DNA of 64,000 nt from Oscillospiraceae bacterium. GTDB lineage: Bacteria; Bacillota; Clostridia; Oscillospirales; Ruminococcaceae. Location of the stretch: positions 424,039-488,038 of the forward strand of contig JAJQGB010000004.1 of NCBI GenBank assembly GCA_021200775.1. The letters run 5' to 3'. Numbering within the stretch: position 1 is the stretch's first letter; each line of letters begins with the position of its first letter. Below the pieces are notes generated by a model. That model had not been told where the DNA came from. It saw only the letters and a program-made list of their open reading frames with translations, and searched no databases. Made by a program: the position numbers and the translations under genes. This document shows positions 35,176 to 43,624 of this stretch, in pieces.

Positions 35176-35718
35176 CTACCGCCGTTTTCCGTGTCCGAAA
35201 AGCTTGTGACGAAGCTTTTTCTCATAGATATAGAGAAGCCGGTCGAGAAGTATATCGAACATCAAAAACACAACATTTCCGACTGCCAACAATAGAATCC
35301 AGAACCAGGAAAGCTCGCCCATCATGTCCGTTTCGGTGATGCCGAAGATGAAGATTATGATAACATACGCCAGCACCATTGCAATATTGAAAGTCGCAAA
35401 CTTGAGAAGAGTTTTCAGAACCTTCGGTTTCAGCTTCTGTATGTAGACCCGAAGAATCGGATAGTAGCCGAAGAACATGACGTACATCATCGCCGCTTCC
35501 TTGTCGGGGCACATGAAAAGCGAAAGAACCGATACCCCAACATAGGCACAAAGACTTGTTTTCAAGCCACATTCGGTATACAAGATATACATGAGTATTG
35601 AGCATATCATCGGGAAAACATACAGGAATATCGGAAGAAATCCCACCGAAAATTCAAGTACAAGACAAAGTGCCGAGACTATCCCGCCGAATGCGACGTT
35701 GAAGGCTGATTTTCTCAT
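35176..35718 (-). CDS. Small multi-spanning membrane protein, ECF S-component-like
   Basis: 180 aa with about five or six hydrophobic helices and little soluble sequence. The N-terminal AFNVAFGGIVSALCLVLEF helix resembles S-components of ECF vitamin transporters. It overlaps the nicotinate phosphoribosyltransferase gene by 4 bp, so a niacin-uptake role is attractive, but I see no NiaX-specific signature and it may be an unrelated DUF protein. Confidence 0.6.
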   Translation of the reverse strand: MRKSAFNVAFGGIVSALCLVLEFSVGFLPIFLYVFPMICSILMYILYTECGLKTSLCAYVGVSVLSLFMCPDKEAAMMYVMFFGYYPILRVYIQKLKPKVLKTLLKFATFNIAMVLAYVIIIFIFGITETDMMGELSWFWILLLAVGNVVFLMFDILLDRLLYIYEKKLRHKLFGHGKRR

Positions 35719-37169
35719 TTCGAGAAGTGGTGCGAGTGCTCGTTAAGAAGCTCCTGCTTGATATCCCAAAGCTTCTGCGAAAGGTCGACATAGTGGACAT
35801 GCGGGTTCTCAAAGCGAAGAACCGAATCCCACATTGTGGTGATTTCACGGATGCAATGGTTTCTGCTTTCACTCAGACTTGGCATGTTGTAAACACACTC
35901 ACCATTTTTGAAAATCGGGACAAGAAGCTCACGTGCGGTGTAGTTTTCAAGTGTTCTGCGCTTCCATGTGTAATCGGGGTCGAAGATTTCGAGCGGTTCC
36001 ATGTCGTTGACTGATTCGTCGTGAACGCAGAGATAATCTGCAATTGCCTTGCCGTTGTCGTTGTCGTAAAGACGATAGAGCTTCTTGAAGTGAGGAGTTG
36101 TAATCTTCTGGACGTTCTCGGAAATCTTTATTTTCGGGATAACGTTGCCGTTCTCGTCCTCAAATGCAACGAGCTTATATACGCCGTCAAGGACGGATGA
36201 AGGCTTTGAAGTGATGAGTCTTTCGCCTACTCCGAAGGAGTCAATCTTGGCGCCCTGAAGAAGCATGTCACGGATGAGATATTCATCAAGTGAGTTGGAA
36301 GCTGTAATCTTGCAGTCGGGGTAGCCTGCGTCGTCGAGCATCTTTCTCGCTTTCTGAGAAAGATAGGTTATATCGCCAGAGTCGATTCTTATGCCCTTTG
36401 GACGCTTGCCGAGAGGCTTTAAAACTTCATCAAAGGCTTTTATGGCATTCGGAACGCCGCTTTTCAGCACGTTATAGGTGTCAACAAGAAGAGTTGCGTT
36501 GTCGGGATAGACTTCGCAATATGCCTTGAAAGCTTCATACTCGGTGTCAAACATCTGAACCCATGAGTGAGCCATTGTGCCGGTTGCCGGAACGCCGAAT
36601 TCTTCATCTGTAAGTGCACATGCGGTTGCCGCCGCTCCGCCGATATATGCGGCTCTTGCTCCCAAAACCGCCGCATCGGGACCGTGAGCACGACGTGAGC
36701 CGAACTCGGCGATTACTCTGCCTTCGGCGGCTCTGACAATTCTGTTTGCCTTGGTTGCGATAAGCGACTGGTGGTTTATTGTAAGGAGCAGGAAGGTTTC
36801 GAGAAGCTGAGCCTGGATTGCGGGAGCTCTAATTGTCATTATCGGCTCGTTCGGGAAGACTACAGTTCCTTCGGGAACCGCCCAGACATCGCCGGTGAAT
36901 CTGAAGTCTTTGAGATACTCTAGGAAGTCCTCGGAAAACTGCTTCTTAGAGCGTAGATATTCGATATCCTTATCGTCAAAGTGCAGGTTCTTTATGTAGT
37001 CGATAGCCTGCTCCAAGCCTGCGGCGATAACGTAACCGCCGTCGCCAGGAACTCTCCTGTAGAATAAGTCAAAATAGCAGACCCTGTCCATCAGCCCTTT
37101 TTCAAAGTAGCCGTTGCCCATTGTCAGCTCATAGTAGTCAAAAAGCATTGTGTAATTTACGTTATTCAT
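35715..37169 (-). CDS. pncB: Nicotinate phosphoribosyltransferase
   Basis: 484 aa. Converts nicotinate and PRPP to NaMN in NAD salvage. Family stretches: LFDYYELTMGNGYF, FDLFYRRVPGDGGY, EFGSRRAHGPDAAV, ATGTMAHSWVQMF and GIRIDSGDITYLS, with the autophosphorylated His in the GTMAHS region. Overlaps rluB by 4 bp and the downstream membrane gene by 4 bp, so it is tightly coupled to both. Together with pncC at 8.7 kb this is a second NAD-recycling gene in the window. Confidence 0.93.
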   Translation of the reverse strand: MNNVNYTMLFDYYELTMGNGYFEKGLMDRVCYFDLFYRRVPGDGGYVIAAGLEQAIDYIKNLHFDDKDIEYLRSKKQFSEDFLEYLKDFRFTGDVWAVPEGTVVFPNEPIMTIRAPAIQAQLLETFLLLTINHQSLIATKANRIVRAAEGRVIAEFGSRRAHGPDAAVLGARAAYIGGAAATACALTDEEFGVPATGTMAHSWVQMFDTEYEAFKAYCEVYPDNATLLVDTYNVLKSGVPNAIKAFDEVLKPLGKRPKGIRIDSGDITYLSQKARKMLDDAGYPDCKITASNSLDEYLIRDMLLQGAKIDSFGVGERLITSKPSSVLDGVYKLVAFEDENGNVIPKIKISENVQKITTPHFKKLYRLYDNDNGKAIADYLCVHDESVNDMEPLEIFDPDYTWKRRTLENYTARELLVPIFKNGECVYNMPSLSESRNHCIREITTMWDSVLRFENPHVHYVDLSQKLWDIKQELLNEHSHHFSK

Positions 37170-37939
37170 TTTTTCTTGCCTCGTTTGTTTTTATTTTTGG
37201 AAGACTCGCTTCCCTTTTGAATTGCATTTCTTAATGCTGTAAGCTCCGCCGGCGTCAACTCCCGATAGTCGCCCGGCTTTAACATTCCAAGTTTGATTGG
37301 TCCTATGGATGTTCTTTTAAGTCTTGCGACCTCCAGTCCGACTGCGTTACACATACGCCGAATCTGGCGGTTTCTGCCCTCGTGGATGGTTATCTGGAGA
37401 ACTACCCTGCCCTCTTCCTTTGTAAGCACCAAAACTGTAGCAGGAAGGGTTTTCTTTCCGTCATCGAGAACTACACCGCTTGAAAGCTCGACGAGCTGTT
37501 CCTCGGTTACGTCAGGGCGAACCGTGACGCGATAGGTTTTTGAGATGTGACAGCTCGGGTGCATGATGGCGTTCGCCATTGCACCGTCGTTTGTGAATAG
37601 GAGGAGTCCTTCGGAGTTCATGTCGAGCCTGCCGATTGGGTAGACTCTCTCATCAACTCCATCTAAAAGCTCTGTAACACATCTTCTGCCCCGGTCGTCG
37701 CTCATAGTCGTGACGTACCCACGGGGCTTATTTAACATGATATAGACGTTATTTTTCTTCTCGTCTGTGGGAAGATTGATGCCGTCTATACTTATTATGT
37801 CCTTTCTCGGGTCTGCTTTGTCGCCTAACTTGCAGGGTCTGCCGTTGACCTTAACCCTGCCCTCGGAAATCATGGCTTCCGCCTTTCTTCGGGAGGTGAC
37901 TCCGCAGTCCGAAATTATCTTCTGTATTCTTTCCGTCAT
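37166..37939 (-). CDS. rluB: 23S rRNA pseudouridine synthase (RluB family)
   Basis: 257 aa. N-terminal S4 RNA-binding domain (ERIQKIISDCGVTSRRKAEAMISEGRVKVNG), then the RsuA/RluB catalytic domain with the nucleophilic Asp in GRLDMNSEGLLLFTNDG, and a basic C-terminal tail. Expected to modify U2605 (E. coli numbering). Classical position after scpAB and a dac gene in Firmicutes. Confidence 0.92.
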   Translation of the reverse strand: MTERIQKIISDCGVTSRRKAEAMISEGRVKVNGRPCKLGDKADPRKDIISIDGINLPTDEKKNNVYIMLNKPRGYVTTMSDDRGRRCVTELLDGVDERVYPIGRLDMNSEGLLLFTNDGAMANAIMHPSCHISKTYRVTVRPDVTEEQLVELSSGVVLDDGKKTLPATVLVLTKEEGRVVLQITIHEGRNRQIRRMCNAVGLEVARLKRTSIGPIKLGMLKPGDYRELTPAELTALRNAIQKGSESSKNKNKRGKKK

Positions 37940-37957
37940 TATATCACCGTTTTGTTT

Positions 37958-38857
37958 TTAATTGGTTTCGCTGATATGCGATACTGCTCCCGCCATCTGG
38001 AAGCAGTAATCGTAGAGATTTGTATGGTCGTACCAGTCATTTGGGTCGCTCAAAGTCACGCAGATAAGAGTCACTCCGTCTCGTTCGCAGGCGGAAACCA
38101 AACATCTTCCTGCTTTGTCGGTAAAGCCTGTTTTCACTCCGATTACTCCGTCGCATGAACTTAGCAGTTTATTCGAGTTTGAAAGCCAGAAGCTTTCACC
38201 GTCGCCGAACTGAAGGCAAATTGATTTCGTCCCGCAGATCTCTCTGAAAATCTCGTTTGAGAGTGCAAGGCGTGTGAGATTCGCCATATCAAGAGCTGTT
38301 GAGTAATGCTCGTCGGTATAGTCGTCAAGACCTGATGGCGTGGCAAAGTGAGTATTCGTGAGCCCGAAATTCTCGGCTTTCTCGTTCATAAGCTCGACGA
38401 AATCTTCAATACTTCCTGCAACCGCCACTGCGGCGGCATTTGCGGCATCGTTGCCGCTTGGAAGCATCATTCCGTAAGCTAAAATCCGCCTGGTGACGAT
38501 TTTGCCTTCCGAAAGTCCCATTGAGGAGCCTTCGACCTTGATAGCTTCGCTGTCGACTGTGAACCATTCATCTATGTCGCCCGATTCGAGTGTGAGAAGA
38601 GTTGTCATAATCTTCGTTGTGCTTGCCATCGGTAACTCAAGATCGGCGTTTTTCTCATAGAGAACCTTGCCGGTTTCATACTCGACGACTACCGCCGCCC
38701 TTGCCGCTATCTGTGGCTCTGAGCGGACTGATGCCGACAGCACCGAAGCTGTGCCCGAATCTGATGAACTATTCCGTGCTTTTATGCAGATGCAGGATGC
38801 CATCACAACAAGACATATCATGCAGACGGCAACCCGCTTGATTGTATATTTATCCAT
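37958..38857 (-). CDS. D-alanyl-D-alanine carboxypeptidase, DacB/DacF type
   Basis: 299 aa from ATG 38857. Signal segment VAVCMICLVVMASC; the SxxK motif is S79-T-T-K82 (MASTTKIM), then PSGNDAAN (SxN) and GVKTGFT (KTG). Trims the fifth D-Ala of peptidoglycan stem peptides. The AAAGGAA ribosome site is about 14 nt from this ATG, longer than ideal; an in-frame TTG at 38893 exists but would place that site inside the gene. The neighbourhood with gerW and scpAB favours the DacB/DacF group involved in spore cortex formation. It lacks the long C-terminal anchor of PBP5. Confidence 0.88.
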   Translation of the reverse strand: MDKYTIKRVAVCMICLVVMASCICIKARNSSSDSGTASVLSASVRSEPQIAARAAVVVEYETGKVLYEKNADLELPMASTTKIMTTLLTLESGDIDEWFTVDSEAIKVEGSSMGLSEGKIVTRRILAYGMMLPSGNDAANAAAVAVAGSIEDFVELMNEKAENFGLTNTHFATPSGLDDYTDEHYSTALDMANLTRLALSNEIFREICGTKSICLQFGDGESFWLSNSNKLLSSCDGVIGVKTGFTDKAGRCLVSACERDGVTLICVTLSDPNDWYDHTNLYDYCFQMAGAVSHISETN

Positions 38858-38931
38858 AAACTTTTTCGTATTCCTTTCCGGTTGCAAGAGCAACTGTCTG
38901 AATACGATTAGTTTGTGGATATCTTCAGGAA

Positions 38932-39357
38932 TTATTCCTCTGCTTCCTTGTCTTCATCGTCCTCATAGACGACTTCAACCTTCTTGCCCTTGTCTAAGAA
39001 GCTGACGACCTTGTCGATGACGTCGGGGATTGTGGCGAGAGCCGCATTCTCCTTAGGAGCATTGACTGTGAGCTGTAGGAGCTTTGTCGAGCCATCAGGA
39101 GCAATTGTGATGAATGCCAAAGGTGTGACGGTTACTCCGCCACCCATTCCGCCGCCGAACAAGTCCTTTTCGCTCTTGGCAGGAATATCAGAACCGCCGG
39201 AGCCGAAGCCAACAGAAACCTTTGAAACAGGAATAATCGTTGTTCCATTCGGAACGGTTATCGGGCTTCCGACAACGGTATCAACATCGACGACTTCCTT
39301 GATTTTTTCGATTGCAGTCTGGACGAGACCTTCAAGATTGCTTTTCTTTTCGTTCAT
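38932..39357 (-). CDS. gerW: GerW/YtfJ-family sporulation protein
   Basis: 141 aa. VDVDTVVGSPITVPNGTTIIPVSKVSVGFGSGG, the glycine-rich GGGMGGGVTVTPLAFI and an acidic C-terminus are diagnostic. In B. subtilis GerW is a forespore product needed for the germinant response. Overlaps the upstream DUF2953-type gene by 4 bp, as ytfI-ytfJ do in Bacillus. Its presence supports a spore-forming organism. Confidence 0.92.
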   Translation of the reverse strand: MNEKKSNLEGLVQTAIEKIKEVVDVDTVVGSPITVPNGTTIIPVSKVSVGFGSGGSDIPAKSEKDLFGGGMGGGVTVTPLAFITIAPDGSTKLLQLTVNAPKENAALATIPDVIDKVVSFLDKGKKVEVVYEDDEDKEAEE

Positions 39358-40124
39358 GTTAATCCTTCTTTCTTGGAATTACTCTCGAACTCGGTCTTAT
39401 CGAGACTGTCGAGAGCTGATTTTACTTTAAGATAGTTTATAAGTATATACACGGCTAGCGCCAATATAGACAGTATTCTTGCCTTGATTAAAAGGCTTCC
39501 ATTTGCTTCAAAAGTTTTGTGCTCATAGTCGCACTTGATTTCGGTTTTCCTGATTTTCACACTGAAAAGACAGCAAATCAGTGCTAGTGCGCTATAGAAA
39601 ACTGCGTTGATTTTTCCGAAATTCTGCCCTGCGGTAGCGGCATCTTCTCCGCCGACGGTCAGGTGAAGCTCCAAATCTTCGATTTTTATGAGCTTCAGAA
39701 GCTTTTTGAGGGCGGTTTTGACCTTCGGGAGATACTGCTTGACTACGTTCCACTTGTCTAGAAGAGAACTGCCAGATTTCTTATCCTCTTCGGGCTCTTC
39801 CTGCTTCTCAGCAGGTTTTTCTGGCTCGGGTTCGGATTCAGGCTGTGGCTCATCCGTGACTTCGGGGATTTCACTTATTTCGATTTCGGGCTTTTTGGGT
39901 TCAGGTTCGGGCTTTGGTTTTTCAACGGATGGTTCGGGCTCTTCTTTTGGCTTGTCCGTCTTTTTCATCTCTGAAGTGTCGAACTTGAAGACATGAAGCC
40001 AAAGATATTTGACAGAGAGCCTGACGCCTTTGTTATCGAAGCTGACATAAACCTTGATTGAAAAAAGCGTGAGGATGAAAATCAGTAGAAGCAGAGCGAG
40101 AAGCGCTATGCCTATGATTTTCAA
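39354..40124 (-). CDS. DUF2953-type membrane protein (YtfI-like)
   Basis: 256 aa. One N-terminal transmembrane helix, a Pro/Glu/Lys-rich low-complexity stretch of ~65 residues (about 55-120, repeats of the type EPEPEKP), then LLKLIKIEDLELHLTVGGEDAATAGQ, typical of DUF2953, and a C-terminal hydrophobic segment. Partner of GerW by gene order and 4-bp overlap. Function not established. Confidence 0.8.
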   Translation of the reverse strand: MKIIGIALLALLLLIFILTLFSIKVYVSFDNKGVRLSVKYLWLHVFKFDTSEMKKTDKPKEEPEPSVEKPKPEPEPKKPEIEISEIPEVTDEPQPESEPEPEKPAEKQEEPEEDKKSGSSLLDKWNVVKQYLPKVKTALKKLLKLIKIEDLELHLTVGGEDAATAGQNFGKINAVFYSALALICCLFSVKIRKTEIKCDYEHKTFEANGSLLIKARILSILALAVYILINYLKVKSALDSLDKTEFESNSKKEGLT

Positions 40125-40166
40125 TATCGTAAGAAATATTACTATAGCGCTCCGCCTCCAATCGGA

Positions 40167-40724
40167 TTATTCTTTGGTTTCGTTTTCTATTTCGTCGATG
40201 CTTATCTGTCCTTCATCGGAAGGCAGTGGCGGAAGCTCTCCCAAAGACGAGATTCCGAAGCATCTTAAAAAGTTTTCTGTAGTTTTGAAAAGAACGGGTT
40301 TTCCGGGAATGTCGAGTCTGCCTGCCTCGGCGATAAGCTCTTTCTCTAAAAGATTATTGACAACTCCTGAGCTGTCTACACCTCTTACATCGTCGATAAA
40401 GCTACGGGTGACCGGCTGATTATAGGCGATTATCGTCAGGACTTCCAGTGCCGCCTGAGAAAGCGCAGAGCTTCTCTTTGAACGGACTGCCGCAGAAATA
40501 TAGGGTGCAAATTCCTTTTTGGTTACGAGTTGATGTGAAGAATCAAGCTTTATCACTTCGAGTGCAGAACCGGATTCCTCCAACCTGTCATTGAGAAGTT
40601 TTATGAAGCTGTCGAGCTCGCTTTGTTCGATTCCCGCTGACAAAGCAAGCTTCTCGTCCTCCACCGGCTCGCCCAAGGCGAAAAGTATCGCTTCGAGTGC
40701 CGAAAGCTTTTCGTTATACTCCAA
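40167..40724 (-). CDS. scpB: Segregation and condensation protein ScpB
   Basis: 185 aa, two winged-helix domains; conserved LEAILFALGEPV and ALSQAALEVLTIIAYNQPVTRSFIDDVRGVDS. Forms the kleisin complex with ScpA and SMC for chromosome compaction. Overlaps scpA by 11 bp. Confidence 0.94.
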   Translation of the reverse strand: MEYNEKLSALEAILFALGEPVEDEKLALSAGIEQSELDSFIKLLNDRLEESGSALEVIKLDSSHQLVTKKEFAPYISAAVRSKRSSALSQAALEVLTIIAYNQPVTRSFIDDVRGVDSSGVVNNLLEKELIAEAGRLDIPGKPVLFKTTENFLRCFGISSLGELPPLPSDEGQISIDEIENETKE

Positions 40725-41478
40725 TTTCTTTCTTCCTCCTGTTGAGAGTTATCTCGGTGTTGTCATCGTTCAAGCTTACTCTGCCCGATTTGGCGAGCTC
40801 CAATACTGCTAGGAACGCCGCTATCTTTTCCGATTTGCCATCGATTCCATCAAGCAGCACCGACACGGGACAGGTTCCTGTTTTATAAAGCCTTTTCAGA
40901 ACTGAGACGATTCCCGTCGAAACAGACACGACTCGGTGGGAGACAAGTGGCTTGAAGACAGATGCTTCGACCGGTCGTTGACGCATTTTTTTGTCGAAAA
41001 TTCCGATATAGGCGTCAAGCAGTGCCTGTGGGTCGCAATTACCGACGTAGGTTTTCGGGAGCTCCGGAAGTGTTGGCTCGCTTGCAAAGACTTTGTCGCC
41101 GACATAGAGGAGTGATAGCTTCTCCGCCGCCTGCTTGCAGACGGAATACTGGGTCAGTTTGCCTTCTAATTCCTGTTTTAGTTCAATTGCTTCTTCATGC
41201 TTTGGCAAGAGATACAGCGTCTTGATTAAAATCAGCCTTGCCGCCATTTCGAGGAAATCGCCGGCATATTCAAAATCGTAGTCTTCGATGCCGTCGATGT
41301 AGTCAAGATACTGGTCTAAAAGTGCAGAAATCTCGATATCAGCGATACTCAGCTTGTGCTTTGAAATCAGAAACAGTAGCAGGTCAAGTGGTCCCTCAAA
41401 GCCTTCAAGCCTGTAGACAACGTCATTTCTGCCAAGTGAAACTGTCGGTGCGCTTTCACGTGTACTCGTAATACTCAT
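40714..41478 (-). CDS. scpA: Segregation and condensation protein ScpA (kleisin)
   Basis: 254 aa. VVYRLEGFEGPLDLLLFLISKHKLSIADIEI is the SMC-neck-binding N-terminus; the C-terminal winged helix binds the SMC head. Starts inside the last codons of the M50 peptidase gene (4-bp overlap). Confidence 0.94.
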   Translation of the reverse strand: MSITSTRESAPTVSLGRNDVVYRLEGFEGPLDLLLFLISKHKLSIADIEISALLDQYLDYIDGIEDYDFEYAGDFLEMAARLILIKTLYLLPKHEEAIELKQELEGKLTQYSVCKQAAEKLSLLYVGDKVFASEPTLPELPKTYVGNCDPQALLDAYIGIFDKKMRQRPVEASVFKPLVSHRVVSVSTGIVSVLKRLYKTGTCPVSVLLDGIDGKSEKIAAFLAVLELAKSGRVSLNDDNTEITLNRRKKEIGV

Positions 41479-42176
41479 AAGAATATCGCTTTCATAATCA
41501 GCTCCACCCAGAAGAAGAGGTAGTAAAGTCCCTTATAGAAGATGTTTATAAGCCAGTTGAGCGGTCCAGTGAGGATTCCCGTGAACAAAAGAAGCAGGAA
41601 GCCGATGTAGATGTATCTCTGATATCTTGCGAGCCAGGCGTTGACTTTGTAGGGTGCAAAAACACTGAGAACCCGTGAGCCGTCAAGCGGCGGAATAGGA
41701 ATCAGGTTGAATATAGCAAGAGAAAGATTCACCGTTACAAAGTAGTAGACCGCAAGGAAGACGTAATAGAGCACGTTATAGGCAGTTTCGGTAATCGCAA
41801 TGCAAACCGGAATGTAGTTTATGATTCTTAGTGCGAACATTCCGATTGCGGCGCAGATAAGATTTGAAATCGGTCCTGCGGCGGCGGTTATTGCAGTGCC
41901 TTTTTTGTAGTCACGGAAGTTTCTCGGATTGACGGGAACCGGTTTTGCCCAGCCGAAGCCGAAGAGAATCAGGAAAATTGCACCGAAGATATCGAGGTGA
42001 GCAATCGGGTTCAAGGTCATTCTGCCGTTCATGTAGGCAGTTTCGTCACCCATTTTGTGGGCGGCATATGCATGGGCACATTCGTGGACAGGAAGAATTG
42101 TGAATATGATAAGCAGTCTGATTCCAACAAGAATCAGAAGCGTCTGAGGGTCGTTTAAGTAAGAAAGTATCGACAC
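41475..42176 (-). CDS. Site-2 protease family (M50) membrane protein
   Basis: 233 aa, about five hydrophobic helices. Zinc motif HECAH (residues near 27-31, an HExxH) in the first helix and the second-ligand region PIPPLDGSRVL. This is the short YwhC/YdcC-like group that commonly precedes scpAB in Firmicutes. Substrate unknown. Confidence 0.88.
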   Translation of the reverse strand: MSILSYLNDPQTLLILVGIRLLIIFTILPVHECAHAYAAHKMGDETAYMNGRMTLNPIAHLDIFGAIFLILFGFGWAKPVPVNPRNFRDYKKGTAITAAAGPISNLICAAIGMFALRIINYIPVCIAITETAYNVLYYVFLAVYYFVTVNLSLAIFNLIPIPPLDGSRVLSVFAPYKVNAWLARYQRYIYIGFLLLLFTGILTGPLNWLINIFYKGLYYLFFWVELIMKAIFL

Positions 42177-42250
42177 CGGATTTGGCTCCTTTTCGTTATA
42201 TTTTTAAAACCGATACGGGCTTTTGGTTGTGTTCAGAAATATGCAGTCTA

Positions 42251-42279
42251 ATCATACACCATTTATGTGAAAATTTCAA
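42251..42279 (-). promoter_or_regulatory. Promoter of the M50 peptidase - scpAB operon
   Basis: Minus strand TTGAAA (42279-42274), 17-bp spacer, TATGAT (42256-42251). The remaining gap 42280-42392 holds only A/T-rich sequence and a weak ACCCC/GGGGT hairpin. Confidence 0.6.
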
Positions 42280-42392
42280 GTCATCTTTACCCCAATAAAT
42301 GCTTTCGGGGTGAAATTTTAAAGATTATGACACAGTTTCTTCTCTTTTGAGGCTCTTTTTTTCGATTCCTGAAAAAATATTTCAAAAAACAC

Positions 42393-42421
42393 TTGCATTT
42401 ATCGCGGAAATTTGGTATGAT
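42393..42421 (+). promoter_or_regulatory. rpmB promoter and leader
   Basis: TTGCAT (42393-42398), 17-bp spacer, TATGAT (42416-42421). The ~80-nt leader that follows can fold CTGA-GAG / CTC-TCAG (42452-42485) before the AAGGAGG ribosome site. Confidence 0.7.
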
Positions 42422-42511
42422 AGATGACGTTGAATTATGATTATAACTACGCTGATTGAGTCGGCACGTCTTGTGGCTCTCTCAGAAGCTTGAAGAAGGA
42501 GGTGCAGCCCA

Positions 42512-42697
42512 ATGGCAAAGTGTGAAATTTGCGGCAAGGGTGTTACTTTCGGAAATAAGGTATCTCACTCGTTGAGAAGCACCAACAGAACTTGGAAGCC
42601 GAACATCATGAGAGTCAAGGCTATCAAGAACGGTACTCCCTGCCATATGTATGTCTGCTCGAGGTGCTTAAGATCCGGAAAAGTAACCAGAGCTTAA
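42512..42697 (+). CDS. rpmB: 50S ribosomal protein L28
   Basis: 61 aa. AKCEICGKGVTFGNKVSHS start and YVCSRCLRSGKV end; the two CxxC pairs (C4/C7 and the pair near the end) make this the zinc-binding C+ form. AAGGAGG 7-8 nt before the ATG. Monocistronic, between its promoter and a terminator, as usual in Firmicutes. Confidence 0.96.
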   Translation: MAKCEICGKGVTFGNKVSHSLRSTNRTWKPNIMRVKAIKNGTPCHMYVCSRCLRSGKVTRA

Positions 42698-42723
42698 TGC
42701 AATACTTAGACACAAATAAAATT

Positions 42724-42752
42724 CAGTCGACCTTTCGGTCGGCTGTTTTTTT
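42724..42752. terminator. Terminator rpmB / rsmA (convergent)
   Basis: Stem CAGTCGACC / GGTCGGCTG with one G-T pair, loop TTTC, then seven T. Confidence 0.8.
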
Positions 42753-43605
42753 ATCTGTAAAGTGCGTCGGAAAGAGCAATAAGCTCGTCCATTTTAAGCT
42801 GTTCGGGTCTTGAATTAAGAGCTATTCCCGCTTCGGTCATGGCTTCAGTAACAGCTGCTTTATCCATTCCTAAAGAACCGCAGATGGCGTTTACGGTGGT
42901 TTTTCGACGTTGTGTGAACATACCACGAACCATCTTGAAGAAGAAATCTTCGCTCTTAACTTCCGGAAGAGTCTTTCGCATGTCGAACTTTACGACACAG
43001 CTGTCGACATTAGGGCTCGGCATGAAACATCCTCTTGAAACCGGAAAGAGAATTTTCCCTTCCGAATAGTAGCTTGCGGCAACGGTCACGGCTCCGGCTT
43101 CACGGGTGCCAACCGGTGCGCAAAGGCGGACTCCGGCTTCCTTCTGGACGAGAGCAGTTATAGATTCGATAGGAAGTCTCGACTCAAAAAGCTTCATTAA
43201 GATTGGCGATGTGATGTAATACGGCAGGTTCGAGCAGACGGCGACTTTTAATCCCGGAAACTCGTTCTCGATGAGCTTGTTCAAATCGAGCTTCAACACG
43301 TCGGCTTCGACTACTTTTACATTATGGCAATCTGCAAGAGTTTCATGCAGTACTTCAATTAAGCGGTGGTCGACTTCGATTGCGACGACTTTGTCTGCAC
43401 GCTTTGAGAGCTCTACTGTCAGGACTCCCATTCCGGCTCCGATTTCGATTATGCCATAGCCTTCACGGGCATTCCCTGCCTCGGCGATTCGTGGGCATAC
43501 GGTAGAGTCAATAAGAAAGTTCTGCCCGAGCTTTTTTGAAAACGTAAAGCCGTGGCGACTGAGGATTTCTTTTATTACTGTGGGGTTTGAAAGGCTTTGA
43601 GTCAT
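42751..43605 (-). CDS. rsmA: 16S rRNA dimethyladenosine transferase
   Basis: 284 aa. KKLGQNFLID, the SAM site EIGAGMGVLTVELSKRA, and catalytic CSNLPYYITSPI are all present. Dimethylates A1518/A1519 late in 30S assembly. ATG 43605 has CGGAG 6 nt upstream; the longer frame overlaps trkH and is rejected. Starts 19 bp after trkH, so it is at the end of the trk transcript. Confidence 0.94.
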   Translation of the reverse strand: MTQSLSNPTVIKEILSRHGFTFSKKLGQNFLIDSTVCPRIAEAGNAREGYGIIEIGAGMGVLTVELSKRADKVVAIEVDHRLIEVLHETLADCHNVKVVEADVLKLDLNKLIENEFPGLKVAVCSNLPYYITSPILMKLFESRLPIESITALVQKEAGVRLCAPVGTREAGAVTVAASYYSEGKILFPVSRGCFMPSPNVDSCVVKFDMRKTLPEVKSEDFFFKMVRGMFTQRRKTTVNAICGSLGMDKAAVTEAMTEAGIALNSRPEQLKMDELIALSDALYR

Positions 43606-43624
43606 GTTTTCTCCGATTGGTTTA

